NCBI GenBank assembly: GCA_029204225.1 | Contig: CM055102.1 | Location: 31,242,607 to 31,306,606 of the forward strand | Origin: Diphasiastrum complanatum | Taxonomy: Eukaryota > Streptophyta > Lycopodiopsida > Lycopodiales > Lycopodiaceae | Direction of reading: 5' to 3' | DNA: 64,000 nt | In this document: one piece after another, positions 12,669 to 23,009 of the stretch | Layout of the letters: every line of letters begins with the position of its first letter | Position numbering within the stretch: position 1 is the first letter of the stretch | Program-made: the position numbers and the translations under genes | Notes under the pieces: model-generated | What the model was told of the DNA's origin: nothing | The model's database searches: none | The model's input: only the letters and a program-made list of their open reading frames with translations

Positions 12669-14161
12669 TCATGATAATGAACCCTCACTATCATTCACAA
12701 AGGCATCATTCAAAATACATCCTACTTTGAGCACTTCACATTCATCTCTCCCTTTTGACTTGAGATCTTCCTCACCAAGTCTCACGCTAGAATCTTTTGA
12801 TATACTTTCTTTATGAATACATGTGACACCACTTGTTTCACAAATGACTTTTTTGGACTCATCACATAAAGATACAAAAGAAACTTTTTCTTCAATCATG
12901 CTCAAAGCACCATCTCTTTCCAAATGAGTAAATAAGTCATTAGCAACAACCATTTCCAAAGAAGAGTTTTCATCACCTCCATTGATGAAGTTAGCTCTCT
13001 TCTTACCTTTTTCATTTTTGCACTTTCCATGTAGTTTCATTGAAGAGCCACCAAGACTTGGAAATCTAGGAGTAGAAGAGTTCAAACACGATACTAATAT
13101 AGCACCACATGACTCCATTTGACTAGTAGGTAGCACTAGTCCATCTTTAAGATCCAATGGATCCAAAACATTGATCATAGATTCACCAAAAGTTGCCAAG
13201 TTAGCACAACAATTACTATCTCCAAGAAGCTCATTAGATCTCAACCTAGATCTAGCATAAGGAAGTTCTTTAGACTTTGCATAAGATCTACCAATCTTAT
13301 TGATGCTAGGGATTGACTTTTGAAAGTTGAGAGAACCACCAACATCCATTTCATTCCTCTTGTTAGACATAACAAATGCATCAAGCTTGTAAAGTCTACC
13401 TTGTCTATTGACCCTAGCAATCAAGACATCTCCCTTAGTAATGAAACAAACATCCCCAACAAACTTTGTCTTGTATCCTTTTTTTAACATTTGACCAACA
13501 CTTAGCAAATTCCTTGAAAGTGAAGGAATGTAAAGAACACCATCAAGCCTTACATTCCTATTAGTAGAAAGGCAAATAGGAATTGAGCCAATACCTTTGA
13601 TCATACACTCACCACCATTTGGCATGAGAACGACTTTCTTGGTTCCAACATAAGAGATAAAAGAAGTAAAGAACTCCTTGTGACGAGTCATGTGTGAACT
13701 AGATCCACTATCTATCCACCATGAATCCTTGTCACTCCCACTTGACATTAGACTTGAAGAACACATCATGAGAGAATCACAAGAATCTAGATCCTCATTA
13801 GAAGTACAAAAGTTGTTTTGCTTGCCACCTTCATTACTTTGCTTCTTATGACATTCATTTGCAAAATGACCTTTTATCCCACAATAAAAGCACTTGAACT
13901 TTGACTTGCCTTTCTTTCTAAAAGAAGTAGAAGAGGAGGAGGAAGAGTGATCATCATGATCCGAGTTACCACCTTTGGACCATTTCCCTTTGCCTTTACC
14001 TTTGCCTTTGACTTTGCCTTTTGTGAAGAAAGCCTCTTCACCTCCACCTTGCAAGGATGCACCATCAAGCTTTGATTGCAACCTATGTTCTTCAGCCAAT
14101 AAGATTTCTTGCAAGTCAACCACACTTGGCAAGACTCTTTGAATGGCAAAACTTTGCACAA
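12669..14161 (-). CDS. Element A' gag C-terminus, zinc knuckle, protease and unknown extension
   Basis: A 496-codon minus-strand frame. It starts in gag (QSFAIQRVLPSVVDLQEIL), continues through a Lys/Gly-rich linker, a CCHC knuckle CFYCGIKGHFANEC and the protease site WWIDSGSSSHMT (DSGSS where A has DSGAS), and reaches VLYIPSLSRNLLSVG. After GRLYKLDAFVMSN the similarity to A stops and about 220 residues of unrecognised sequence follow in the same frame. The gag N-terminus of the same protein is at 21012-20603; element A sits between, inserted after the codons for DEHANL. So this was a gag-protease polyprotein without pol, like other gag-only non-autonomous LTR elements. Confidence 0.7.
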
Positions 14162-14166
14162 GGTTA
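14162..14166 (+). repeat. Target site duplication of element A, left
   Basis: GGTTA lies directly before the first base of the 5' LTR and is repeated directly after the 3' LTR at 20598-20602. Removing one copy together with the element restores the gag reading of A', which proves the insertion point. Confidence 0.95.
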
Positions 14167-14245
14167 TGTGAAAATTGTCAACATTTCCTAGCTAGTTTGA
14201 GGCCTAAATTGGCTAAAATTGTAAATAGTTTTGGTTCTGGAGTTT

Positions 14246-14255
14246 CACACGTGTG
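14246..14255. promoter_or_regulatory. Palindromic G-box-like site in the LTR
   Basis: CACACGTGTG, a perfect 10-base palindrome with the CACGTG core bound by plant bHLH and bZIP factors. It lies about 190 bp upstream of the TATA-like box. The same ten bases recur at 9087, 11167, 20022, 22836, 23160, 35089 and 36477, all in LTRs or leaders of related copia elements. Binding is inferred, not shown. Confidence 0.5.
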
Positions 14256-14444
14256 AACCAGGCCACAATGTTTTTATTTACTGTATTTTTTCAGTATGAT
14301 GAAGTGTCAAACTTCATACCCTTCAAAATGAGACCATTTTGATGTATTTTGGTCATATAAGCCATTTTTAGCTATTTTTCCTATATAGGGAATATCTAGG
14401 GTCAAGTACCTTCTAGAGAGAGGAGAGAGAGTCATCTTCCTCAT

Positions 14445-14454
14445 CCATAAATAG
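14445..14454 (+). promoter_or_regulatory. Probable TATA box of element A
   Basis: CCATAAATAG lies about 280 bp into the LTR, after a GAGAGAGG tract. Other LTRs here (D at about 35250, the LTR near 59675) have a similar TATAAATAG on their own strand. Transcription would be expected to start about 30 bases downstream; the exact start is not visible. Confidence 0.5.
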
Positions 14455-14821
14455 TAGGGAAGTCGTGGAGAACAGGTTGGAGAAACCTTTTGTATGCTTC
14501 ATTGAGATCAATAGATCATTGTCATTGTTTCTTCCTCCATTGAGAGCATTGTTGTGTGTATTGTCTTCAAGCTATTGTGTATGATCTTAGGTGCTTTCCA
14601 AAAGTGGTAGGCTGATGTATTATGGACTGTATAATGCTATTTTGGGCCGCACTTGATGTTTATGGAAGTTTCCATTTGTGATAAATGCTTTTTGATCAAG
14701 TTCTTTGCATTCTAGGTAGCATAGAATGTGTTGCCAATTCCTAGCTTATGTAGTTTGGAGTGCAAGCATTCAAGCCAATGATCTTGGAGTTTAGATCCAC
14801 TTAGGATCTGTATTTTTCACA

Positions 14822-14833
14822 TGGTATCAGAGC
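14822..14833 (+). promoter_or_regulatory. Primer binding site of element A
   Basis: TGGTATCAGAGC directly follows the 5' LTR. This is the standard copia site complementary to the 3' end of plant initiator methionine tRNA, the primer for minus-strand DNA synthesis. Confidence 0.95.
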
Positions 14834-15993
14834 TGGTTGGCTTCTATTTACAGTAAGTATTCCATTTTTGGTGATATTTGGATGTTTGATCAAGTTCTAG
14901 CATGATTTTGCATTGCTTTGTTGATCAAATCTTACTAACCTTTGTTTTGTGAGTTGAACTTGTGGATCAAAAGCATATTTCAGGTCTATTGAAGATCAGA
15001 GACTGAAAAGAAACTATTTTGGATCAGATCATAACACCTAATCATTTGTGATTGTGAGGCTTGTGCATATTCAATACTAACAATGTTCTTTTCAATCCTA
15101 TTGTTGACAATCTCCATTCTTGGATGAACACTCTCCTTAAGTGGATGAAACTTCTCCTTAAGTGGATGACAAATGCTCTTTTGAGTGAGTTGTAATTCTC
15201 CTAAAGGCTGAGCAAAGCTCCCATTTGGATGAAAGATCCCCTTTTTTGGGTGAACATATTGTAAGCTCCATTGTGAAGAGCATATTGTAAAGATTGTCAT
15301 CAATTTTGGCATAAATTTTGGTGTACTTTGTTGAGCATGTAAGTAACTCTCCTTATGTAATTTGATTGGAGCATTTGCTGGAAGGTGTTAACCATTATGC
15401 AAGTGTGTTTTCAGGTTCTTAACAGGTTGAGGAACATTCTCATGTGAAGTGATCTTAGATCTACATCTAAACACCAAGATTTGACAAGATAGTGAAGCTA
15501 GTCTTGTGATTCACTAAGTGTGCTCATTCATTCACCTCTAAATCTTGTATTTATCACTTGCTGGAGTTTATAAACTTTTAGAAGTGTGGTTTACATGTGG
15601 TTTTACAGGTTGAATCAATATCTTAGTGTGTTGATCATATGTTGATCAAGTTTGTTCATTACTAGGTAATCTTGGCATCCTAGTTTTGGGTATTTTCTAA
15701 GAATGCAAGTAACTCTTCACACCATAACTTGATTTGGTCACTTGCTGGAAAGTTTGAGAGCTTAAGCAAGAGTGTGTTCAGGTTGGTTTGATTTTGTAAT
15801 CCATTCTTAGTGTGTGCAAAGTGTTGCATGTGTTTCAATCTTCCTTTCTATGCTTGGAAACCATCTAGGTTCAAGATAGAAGTGTTTTAGGGTCCTAAAT
15901 CTTCATAGATCTCTTTATCTATCATTTGTTGAGAGAAAAGTGAGTGCTAAGTGCTTTAGGACAGAACCTAAAAGTTGAAGAAACATTAGAATC
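14834..15993 (+). other. Long 5' leader of element A with 184-bp repeats
   Basis: About 1.16 kb lies between the primer binding site and the gag start codon, with no long open frame in sense. It contains three degenerate direct repeats marked by TTTGCTGGA or CTTGCTGGA at about 15373, 15557 and 15741, an exact 184-base spacing, each followed by a CAGGTT box. The leader of A' keeps the same three (21324, 21509, 21682 on the minus strand). Leader functions such as packaging or translation control are possible, but nothing shows which. Confidence 0.6.
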
Positions 15994-18900
15994 ATGGCTT
16001 CCAATGGTGGGATCATGCTAGAGTCTAGTGAAAGGTTGAGTTCATCAAACTACTCTACTTGGAAAGTGAGGATGGAGTCCTTACTTGAGTTGAATGAACT
16101 CATGGACATAGTTGCAGAAATTGAAGAGAGACCTCTCACACTTCAAGAGCAACAAAGGTTTGATAAGAAGGCCAAAAGGGCTCTTCATATCATTAAAATG
16201 AATGTTACAAATGAACTTCTCAAGGAAGTTGGAAAGTGTCAAAGTGCAAGTGAGGCATGGAATGCCTTAAAGAAGCTCTTTGAATCAAAGTCCACATCTA
16301 GGGTATTGACCCTAAGGAGACAAATATTTTCTAGTAGGCAAAGAGAGGGTGAAAGTGCTCATGCATTTATCTTGAGAGTTAAGTCCCTAAGTGATGATTT
16401 AGCATGCATTGATGAGAACATAAAAGATGGTGAAATAGTCCAAGTTATGTTGAATGGTTTGCTAAATGAACATGCTAACCTTGTGCAAAGTTTTGCCATT
16501 CAAAGAGTCTTGCCAAGTGTGGTTGACTTGCAAGAAATCTTATTGGCTGAAGAACATAGGTTGCAATCAAAGCTTGATGGTGCATCCTTGCAAGGTGGAG
16601 GTGAAGAGGCTTTCTTCACAAAAGGCAAATTCAAGGGCAAAGGTAAAGGCAAAGGGAAATGGTCCAAAGGTGGTAACTTTGATCATGATGATCACTCTTC
16701 CTCTTCCTCTTCTACTAAGAACAATAAGTCAAAGTTCAAGTGCTTTTATTGTGGGATAAAAGGTCATTTTGCAAATGAATGTTATAAGAAGAAAAGAGAG
16801 CAAGGAGAGAGGCAAGGAAATCTTACAATAGATGAGGAAGAACATAACACATGTGAATCACTTGTTATGACTTCAAGTTTGTTAGCCAACATAAATGATA
16901 ATGATCCTTGGTGGATTGATAGTGGAGCCTCATCTCACATGACAAGACATAAGGAATACTTTACATCCTTATTGTCTTATGAGGGAGAAGGTAACATCAT
17001 CTACACTGCAAATGATGGTCAATGTGACATCAAAGGCATAGGCACTATTCCTATTTCCCTTTCAACAAATAGGAAAGCAAATCTTGAAAATGTTTTGTAC
17101 ATTCCTTCAATCACTAAGAATTTGCTTAGTGTAAGTCAAATGATTGACAAAGGACTTGATGTGGAGTTCATTGGAGATGCATGTTTGATAAGTAAATGTG
17201 GATCCTTGATTGCTCAAGGTAGGAAGCATGGTAAACTTTTCAAGCTTGATGCATGTGTGATCTCTAATCATGAAGGATGTATGGCTAGGGAGCAATTGAC
17301 AAACCAAGAAGTTTGGCACAAGAGGTTGGGCCATCCCAACTTCAAATCTTTGGAGGTAATGGCAAAGAAAGAGCTTGTTCTTGGTCTCCCTAAAAGTCTT
17401 GTTGCAAACAATAGTGTTTGTGAACATTGTGCCTTGTCCAAATCTCATAGACTTGCTTATTCTAGATCTACTTCTAGATCTAAAGAAGCTTTTCAACTTG
17501 TGCATTCTGATATTCATTCTTCTAGTACAACTAGCAATGGTGGGGCAAAGATGTATGCAACTTTCATTGATGACTTTAGTAGGTATACTTGGATCTATCT
17601 TCTTAAAAGTAAGGATGAAGTGTTTGCTGCATTTGTCAAGTTCAAGAATGAAATGGAAAACCAATTCAATACAAAGATCAAATGCTTAAGATCTGATAAT
17701 GGAGGGGAATACACCTCAAATAGGTTCAAAGACTTTTGTATAGCACATGGGATTAAGAGGGAGATGTCTAGTCCTAGGACTCCACAACAGAATGGAGTGG
17801 CCGAGAGGAAGAATAGAACCCTTTGTGAATGTGCCAAGGCAATGAGACTACATGCTAATCTTGCTAAGTCTTTTTGGGGGGAAGCTTTAGCATGTGCTAA
17901 CTATCTATGTAATAGATGGACAAGTGCTTCCTTGGATGGTAAAACTCCTCATGAGGTTCTTTATGGTAGAAGGCCGAGTGTCAAGCATTGTAGGATCTTT
18001 GGATGTACATGTTTTGTCAATATCACACTTGATGATAGAACTAAAGAAGATCCTTCATCAAAGAAGGGTGTGTTTGTTGGCTATAGTGAAGTAAGCAAGG
18101 CTTACAAAGTGTACATTCCTTCTACAAAGAAAGTTGTCATAAGTAGGGATGTCATCTTTCATGAAGAGAATGTTTCCAATGTTGTTGATGTTGATGTTGA
18201 TGTGCCTACTAATCATCATGATGTGCAAGATGTCTTGGATGAAGATGGAGATGCCACTCCAAAGCAAACTTCAAGGAAGACTCAAAGGCAAAGGGCTAAG
18301 CCATCAAGGCTAACCTATGATGAAAAAGGAAAGCAAGTGGTGGACAACTCTAACTTTGCTTTTCTTACCTCTTTTGATGAACCAACTTGTGTAGGTGAAG
18401 CAATTCAAAAGAAGGAATGGATCCAAGCCATGGATCATGAGCATCAAGCACTCATCAAAAGCAACACATGGAGGTTGGTAAAGCTTCCAAAGGACAAGAA
18501 GGCAATTGGTTGTAAGTGGATCTTCAAGATCAAGACAAATCAAGATGGATCAATCAACAAGTACAAGGCAAGGTTGGTGGCAAAGGGGTATGCTCAAGAA
18601 TATGGTATTGACTATGATGAGACCTTTGCACCCGTGGCAAAGATGGTAACTATTCGAATCCTAATCTCTCTTGCAACTCTTTATGATTGGGATATGTGGC
18701 AAATGGATGTTACTAATGCCTTCTTGAATGGTGATCTTGAAGAAGATATTTACATGGAGCAACCCGAGGGCTATGTTTCACATGATGAGCCTAATCATGT
18801 GTGCTATCTCCAAAAGAGTTTGTATGGGCTAAAGCAAGCACCAAGGAGTTGGTATGCTAAGCTCAATTCCTTCTTACTTTCTCAAAACTTTGTTATGAGT

Positions 18901-19947
18901 GAGTATGATCATTCTCTCTACTTTAGATTGAATGAAAATGATATCACTTTACTTTTGATCTATGTTGATGACATTATCTTAAGTGGTGGTAACAATCTAG
19001 ATATAGATGAAATCAAGATGGCACTCAAAAGAGAGTTTGAAATTCAAGATCTTGGTAAACTTCATTATATCTTAGGAATAGAGATTATTAGAACTTCTAA
19101 ATCTACATTCATATGTCAAGAAAAGTATGTTAACTCTATTCTAAAAAGGTTTCATATGGAAGATTGTAAAGTTGTTTCTACTCCTATGGAATCAAATGTA
19201 AAGCTAACTACAAGAAGTAATGAAAGATCCTTCAAGGACATTACTCTCTATAGAAAGCTAATAGGATCTCTTATATGGTTAACCATCACAAGACCTGATC
19301 TAAGCTTTGTGGTTGGTAAACTAAGTCAATTTATGCAAGATCCTAGTGAGGCTCATTGGAAGCTAGGAAAGAGAGTACTTAGATACATCTCGGGATCTAG
19401 AGATTTTGGCATCTTGTATGGAGGTACTACACCTAACCTTTGTGGATTTTCAGATTCAGATTTTGCAGGTGATCAAATGGATAGGAAGTCAACAAGTGCC
19501 TTTGCAATCTATCTTGGAGATGGAGTGGTCTCATGGCTATCAAAGAAGCAACCAACTATCTCTCTATCTTCCACCGAAGCCGAGTACAAGGCATTAACAA
19601 CATGCACCAAGGAGATTCTTTGGATCAAGAGGATGTTATTGGATCTTCACTTGCTGGAACCAGAGAAGACTCCAATCATACTTTGTGATAACCTTTCAGC
19701 CCAAAGCTTGGCAAGCAATCCTGTTTTTCATGCAAGGAGCAAGCACATTGAGATTGCTCACCATTTTGTGAGAGATCAAGTCATTGCCAAAGAGGTGGAG
19801 CTTCAACATGTCTCTTCAAAGGAGTGTGTGGCTGATATCTTCACCAAACCATTGGGAAAGGACCTATATTTAATGCATAGATCTAATCTTGGAATGTGCT
19901 CAAAGACTATGTTGAAACTAGCATCCAATGTTGAAGAGGGAGTGTGA
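15994..19947 (+). CDS. Intact copia gag-pol polyprotein (element A)
   Basis: One uninterrupted 1317-codon frame. In order: gag (residues 1 to about 200), zinc knuckle CFYCGIKGHFANEC (250-263), aspartic protease WWIDSGASSHM (active Asp 309), the HHCC finger of integrase (WHKRLGHPNF, CEHCALSKSH), the integrase core with HSDIH, RSDNGGEY and TPQQNGVAERKN (D, D, E), RT with DVTNAFLNGDLEEDIYM and YVDD at 990-993, and RNase H with DSDFAGDQMDRKSTSAF, LSSTEAEYKAL and SKHIEIAHHFVRDQV. All catalytic residues are present and the length is normal for a plant copia polyprotein. The start codon is the first ATG in frame after the leader. The stop codon lies inside the first bases of the 3' LTR. It could still encode an active element. 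Confidence 0.97.
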   Translation: MASNGGIMLESSERLSSSNYSTWKVRMESLLELNELMDIVAEIEERPLTLQEQQRFDKKAKRALHIIKMNVTNELLKEVGKCQSASEAWNALKKLFESKSTSRVLTLRRQIFSSRQREGESAHAFILRVKSLSDDLACIDENIKDGEIVQVMLNGLLNEHANLVQSFAIQRVLPSVVDLQEILLAEEHRLQSKLDGASLQGGGEEAFFTKGKFKGKGKGKGKWSKGGNFDHDDHSSSSSSTKNNKSKFKCFYCGIKGHFANECYKKKREQGERQGNLTIDEEEHNTCESLVMTSSLLANINDNDPWWIDSGASSHMTRHKEYFTSLLSYEGEGNIIYTANDGQCDIKGIGTIPISLSTNRKANLENVLYIPSITKNLLSVSQMIDKGLDVEFIGDACLISKCGSLIAQGRKHGKLFKLDACVISNHEGCMAREQLTNQEVWHKRLGHPNFKSLEVMAKKELVLGLPKSLVANNSVCEHCALSKSHRLAYSRSTSRSKEAFQLVHSDIHSSSTTSNGGAKMYATFIDDFSRYTWIYLLKSKDEVFAAFVKFKNEMENQFNTKIKCLRSDNGGEYTSNRFKDFCIAHGIKREMSSPRTPQQNGVAERKNRTLCECAKAMRLHANLAKSFWGEALACANYLCNRWTSASLDGKTPHEVLYGRRPSVKHCRIFGCTCFVNITLDDRTKEDPSSKKGVFVGYSEVSKAYKVYIPSTKKVVISRDVIFHEENVSNVVDVDVDVPTNHHDVQDVLDEDGDATPKQTSRKTQRQRAKPSRLTYDEKGKQVVDNSNFAFLTSFDEPTCVGEAIQKKEWIQAMDHEHQALIKSNTWRLVKLPKDKKAIGCKWIFKIKTNQDGSINKYKARLVAKGYAQEYGIDYDETFAPVAKMVTIRILISLATLYDWDMWQMDVTNAFLNGDLEEDIYMEQPEGYVSHDEPNHVCYLQKSLYGLKQAPRSWYAKLNSFLLSQNFVMSEYDHSLYFRLNENDITLLLIYVDDIILSGGNNLDIDEIKMALKREFEIQDLGKLHYILGIEIIRTSKSTFICQEKYVNSILKRFHMEDCKVVSTPMESNVKLTTRSNERSFKDITLYRKLIGSLIWLTITRPDLSFVVGKLSQFMQDPSEAHWKLGKRVLRYISGSRDFGILYGGTTPNLCGFSDSDFAGDQMDRKSTSAFAIYLGDGVVSWLSKKQPTISLSSTEAEYKALTTCTKEILWIKRMLLDLHLLEPEKTPIILCDNLSAQSLASNPVFHARSKHIEIAHHFVRDQVIAKEVELQHVSSKECVADIFTKPLGKDLYLMHRSNLGMCSKTMLKLASNVEEGV
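19933..19942 (+). promoter_or_regulatory. Polypurine tract of element A
   Basis: GAAGAGGGAG directly before the 3' LTR, inside the last codons of the polyprotein. It primes plus-strand DNA synthesis. The same ten bases precede the LTRs of A' and D. Confidence 0.85.
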
Positions 19948-20597
19948 GAATTGTCAACATTTCCTAGCTAGTTTGAGGCCTAAATTGGCTAAAATTGTAA
20001 ATAGTTTTGGTTCTGGAGTTTCACACGTGTGAACCAGGCCACAATGTTTTTATTTACTGTATTTTTTCAGTATGATGAAGTGTCAAACTTCATACCCTTC
20101 AAAATGAGACCATTTTGATGTATTTTGGTCATATAAGCCATTTTTAGCTATTTTTCCTATATAGGGAATATCTAGGGTCAAGTACCTTCTAGAGAGAGGA
20201 GAGAGAGTCATCTTCCTCATCCATAAATAGTAGGGAAGTCGTGGAGAACAGGTTGGAGAAACCTTTTGTATGCTTCATTGAGATCAATAGATCATTGTCA
20301 TTGTTTCTTCCTCCATTGAGAGCATTGTTGTGTGTATTGTCTTCAAGCTATTGTGTATGATCTTAGGTGCTTTCCAAAAGTGGTAGGCTGATGTATTATG
20401 GACTGTATAATGCTATTTTGGGCCGCACTTGATGTTTATGGAAGTTTCCATTTGTGATAAATGCTTTTTGATCAAGTTCTTTGCATTCTAGGTAGCATAG
20501 AATGTGTTGCCAATTCCTAGCTTATGTAGTTTGGAGTGCAAGCATTCAAGCCAATGATCTTGGAGTTTAGATCCACTTAGGATCTGTATTTTTCACA
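19943..20597 (+). mobile_element. 3' LTR of intact copia element A
   Basis: 655 bp from TGTGAGAATTG to TTTTTCACA, the partner of 14167-14821. Target duplication GGTTA follows at 20598-20602. The first five bases also encode the end of the polyprotein (stop TGA at 19945-19947). The LTR carries the palindrome at 20022-20031. Confidence 0.95.
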
Positions 20598-20602
20598 GGT
20601 TA
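20598..20602 (+). repeat. Target site duplication of element A, right
   Basis: GGTTA, identical to 14162-14166, followed at once by the minus-strand gag of A'. Confidence 0.95.
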
Positions 20603-21090
20603 GCATGTTCATCTAGCAAACCATTCAACATAACCTGGACTATTTCAACATCTTTTATGCTTTCATCAATGCATGCTAGATCATCACTTAAGGACTTAAC
20701 CCTCAAGACAAATGCATGAGCACTTTCACCCTCTCTTTGTCTACTAGAAAAAAATTGCCTCCTTAGGGTCAATACCCTAGATGTGGACTTTGATTCAAAG
20801 AGCTTCTTCAAGGCATTCCATGCCTCACTTGCACTTTGACTATTACCAACTTCCTTGAGAAGTTCATTGGTAACATTCATTTTAATGATATGAAGAGCCC
20901 TTTTGGCCTTCTTATCAAACCTTTGTTGCTCTTGAACTGTGGGTGGTCTCTCTTCGGTTCCTGCAACTATGTCCATGAGTTCATTCAACTCAAGTAAGGA
21001 TTCCATCCTCACTTTCTAGGAAGAGTAGTTTGATGAACTCAACCTATCATTAGTTTCTAACATGATCCCACCATTGGAAGCCATGAGTAT
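20603..21090 (-). pseudogene. Element A' gag N-terminus
   Basis: Minus-strand copia gag, very similar to residues 1-160 of element A (RMESLLELNELMDIVA, QREGESAHAFVLRVKSLSDDLACID, VQVMLNGLLDEHANL). The start codon region is at about 21085 (MASNGGIMLE), but a stop between it and the 139-codon frame at 21012 breaks the reading. The frame runs straight into the insertion of element A and resumes at 14161. Confidence 0.85.
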
Positions 21091-21819
21091 AATGATTTTT
21101 CAACTTTTAGGCTCTGTCCTAATGCAACTAGCACTCACTTTCCTCTTAACAAATGATGGATAAGGAGATCTCAGAAGATCTAGGACCCTAAAACACTTCT
21201 ATCTTGAACCTGGCTGGTTTCCAAGCATAGAAAGGAAGATTGAAACACATGCAACACTTTTCACACACTAAGAATGGATTACAAACTCAAACCAACTTGA
21301 ATACACTCTTTGCTCTCAAACTTTCCAGCAAGTGACCAAATCAAGTTATGGTATGAAGAGTTACTTGCATTCTTAGAAAATACAAAAGACTAGGCTACCA
21401 AGAATACCTAGAATTGAACAAACTTGATCAACATATGATCAACACACTAAGATATTGATTCAACCTGTAAAACCACATGTTAATTACACTTCTAAAAGTT
21501 TATAAACTCCAGCAAATGATAAATACAAGCTTTAGAGGTGAATGAAAGAGCACACTTAGTGAATCTCAAGACTAGCTTCACCAGCTTGTCAAATCTTGGT
21601 GTTTAGATGTAGATCTAAGATCACTTCTCATGAGAATGTTCCTCAGCCTGTTAAGAACCTGAAAACACATTTGCATAACCTTCCAGCAAATGCTCCAATC
21701 AATTTACAGAAGGAGAGTTACTTACATGCTCAACAAAGTACACCAAAATTTATGCAAAAGATTGTTGACAAGTGGGAGCTTTGCTCAGCCTCTTGGAGAA
21801 ATACAAAATCACTCAAAGA
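21091..21819 (-). other. Truncated 5' leader of element A'
   Basis: Minus-strand counterpart of the leader of A, including the three repeats with TCCAGCAA at 21324, 21509 and 21682. It ends abruptly at 21819, in the part that corresponds to about 15183 in A, and joins the gag of element B. About 360 bp of leader and the whole 5' LTR of A' are therefore missing. Confidence 0.75.
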
Positions 21820-22365
21820 TTACTCGTCACCACCATGTAGTGACATAGACCCCATTCTTGTCTTGAGGTGTAGAAGCCTACTCTCCTCGGCCACAAGAAC
21901 ATTATACAACTTATCTATTGATGGAAGTTGGTCTTGAATAGCAAAAGATTGAACTAGATTAGGTAACTCATCACCTAATCCATTCAATATCACTTGTACT
22001 AGTTCATCATCTTGAATCTTTACTCCTATAGATCTCAATTCTTTGTTTAAAGACTTTATCCTTAGGAAATATTCTTGTCCATTTTCTCCACTTCCCCTCA
22101 TGCTTTGCAAGATCAAGTTTCTTAGCATAAGCACTCTTGAAGTGTTATTGGATTCATAAATGTTCTTTAGTGACCCCCAAGTCTCTTTTGACGAGGCACA
22201 AGAAGCAACCTCCTTCAAGAGGTCATTGCTTGCATTCAACTTCAAGAAATGAAAGGCTAATCTAGCCCTCTTCTTGTATTCCAATTGTTCTTGGGAAGCT
22301 TGAGACTCTACCTCAACTCCTAGAACAATATCAAAGAGTTCATGGATCATAAGTAGTGATTCCAT
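21820..22365 (-). pseudogene. Copia B gag remnant
   Basis: A 181-codon minus-strand frame with copia gag features: MESLLMIHELFDIVLG, SKETWGSLKNIYES, YFLRIKSLNKELRSIG, VQVILNGLGDELPNLVQSFA. It is clearly related to but distinct from the gag of A. It ends at HGGDE, before any zinc knuckle, at the junction with A'. With the RT and RNase H at 9553-10605 it makes up the outer element B. Confidence 0.8.
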
Positions 22366-22996
22366 TTGTGGAAGTTAGTTTCTCACTAGATTCTAACAAA
22401 TATCCACCCATGGATGACATTATGAATGAATGCCTATGAGATGCACAAAGGTCTCTTGATAATGAATGATCTAAGATAGATTTCTAGCTTTCTAAGAATC
22501 TTCTAATCTCGGCCCAATCAACCTAGTTCAACTTGGATGATGGTGTAATAGATCCACTTCAAAAGTCCTAGCAAATCACTCCTTCACAAAATTGATTCTA
22601 GTACTATTTTGCTTGATATTTCACACACACATAAGATCTGAACAAATCAGCCTTAAAGATTTGATCTTATTCTTTAAAAGAAATTGCTTCAATGACTCAA
22701 ATCTCTATTTGATCATTAGCATTCAATGGATTGAACCTAGATCTAGACAATGCACCAAAAATCATGAATTTTGGACTAGTATGTTTTGGACCAAAAACAC
22801 TAAAGGAAGTTGATTTGAAGGTTGTTGTATGGTTTCACACGTGTGGACAGTACACGAGCATCCCACAAATCGATCTTGACTAAAAACATTGAAGGTACCA
22901 CTCTCCTTGAACTCGCCCACTCAAGTAAAGTTCAAAAACAACACATTGTCAATTATTTTCACAAGATTTATTAATCATAAGATCACTCTTATACTT
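22366..22996 (-). other. Leader of copia element B
   Basis: Between the primer binding site and gag of element B. No gene. It contains the palindrome CACACGTGTG at 22836-22845 with ACAGTAC close by, an arrangement also seen in the LTRs of B and E. Confidence 0.5.
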
Positions 22997-23009
22997 GGTT
23001 TTGATACCA
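22997..23009 (-). promoter_or_regulatory. Decayed primer binding site of element B
   Basis: On the minus strand TGGTATCAAAACC follows the LTR end TTGACA. Compared with the TGGTATCAGAGC of element A it has two G-to-A changes, consistent with decay of methylated DNA. Confidence 0.7.

Larger units (their letters stand above)
14167..14821 (+). mobile_element. 5' LTR of intact copia element A
   Basis: A 655-bp LTR beginning TGTGAAAATTG and ending TTTTTCACA. It is the same length as the LTR at 19943-20597 and, by reading, differs from it at one base (the sixth). It holds the U3 promoter with a TATA-like CCATAAATAG at 14445-14454, a GA-rich stretch just before it, and the palindrome CACACGTGTG at 14246-14255. 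The near identity marks a recent insertion. Confidence 0.95.

Noticed and set aside
17107-17664. 185-codon minus-strand ORF inside element A
   Set aside because: Antisense shadow of the integrase region of the intact polyprotein.
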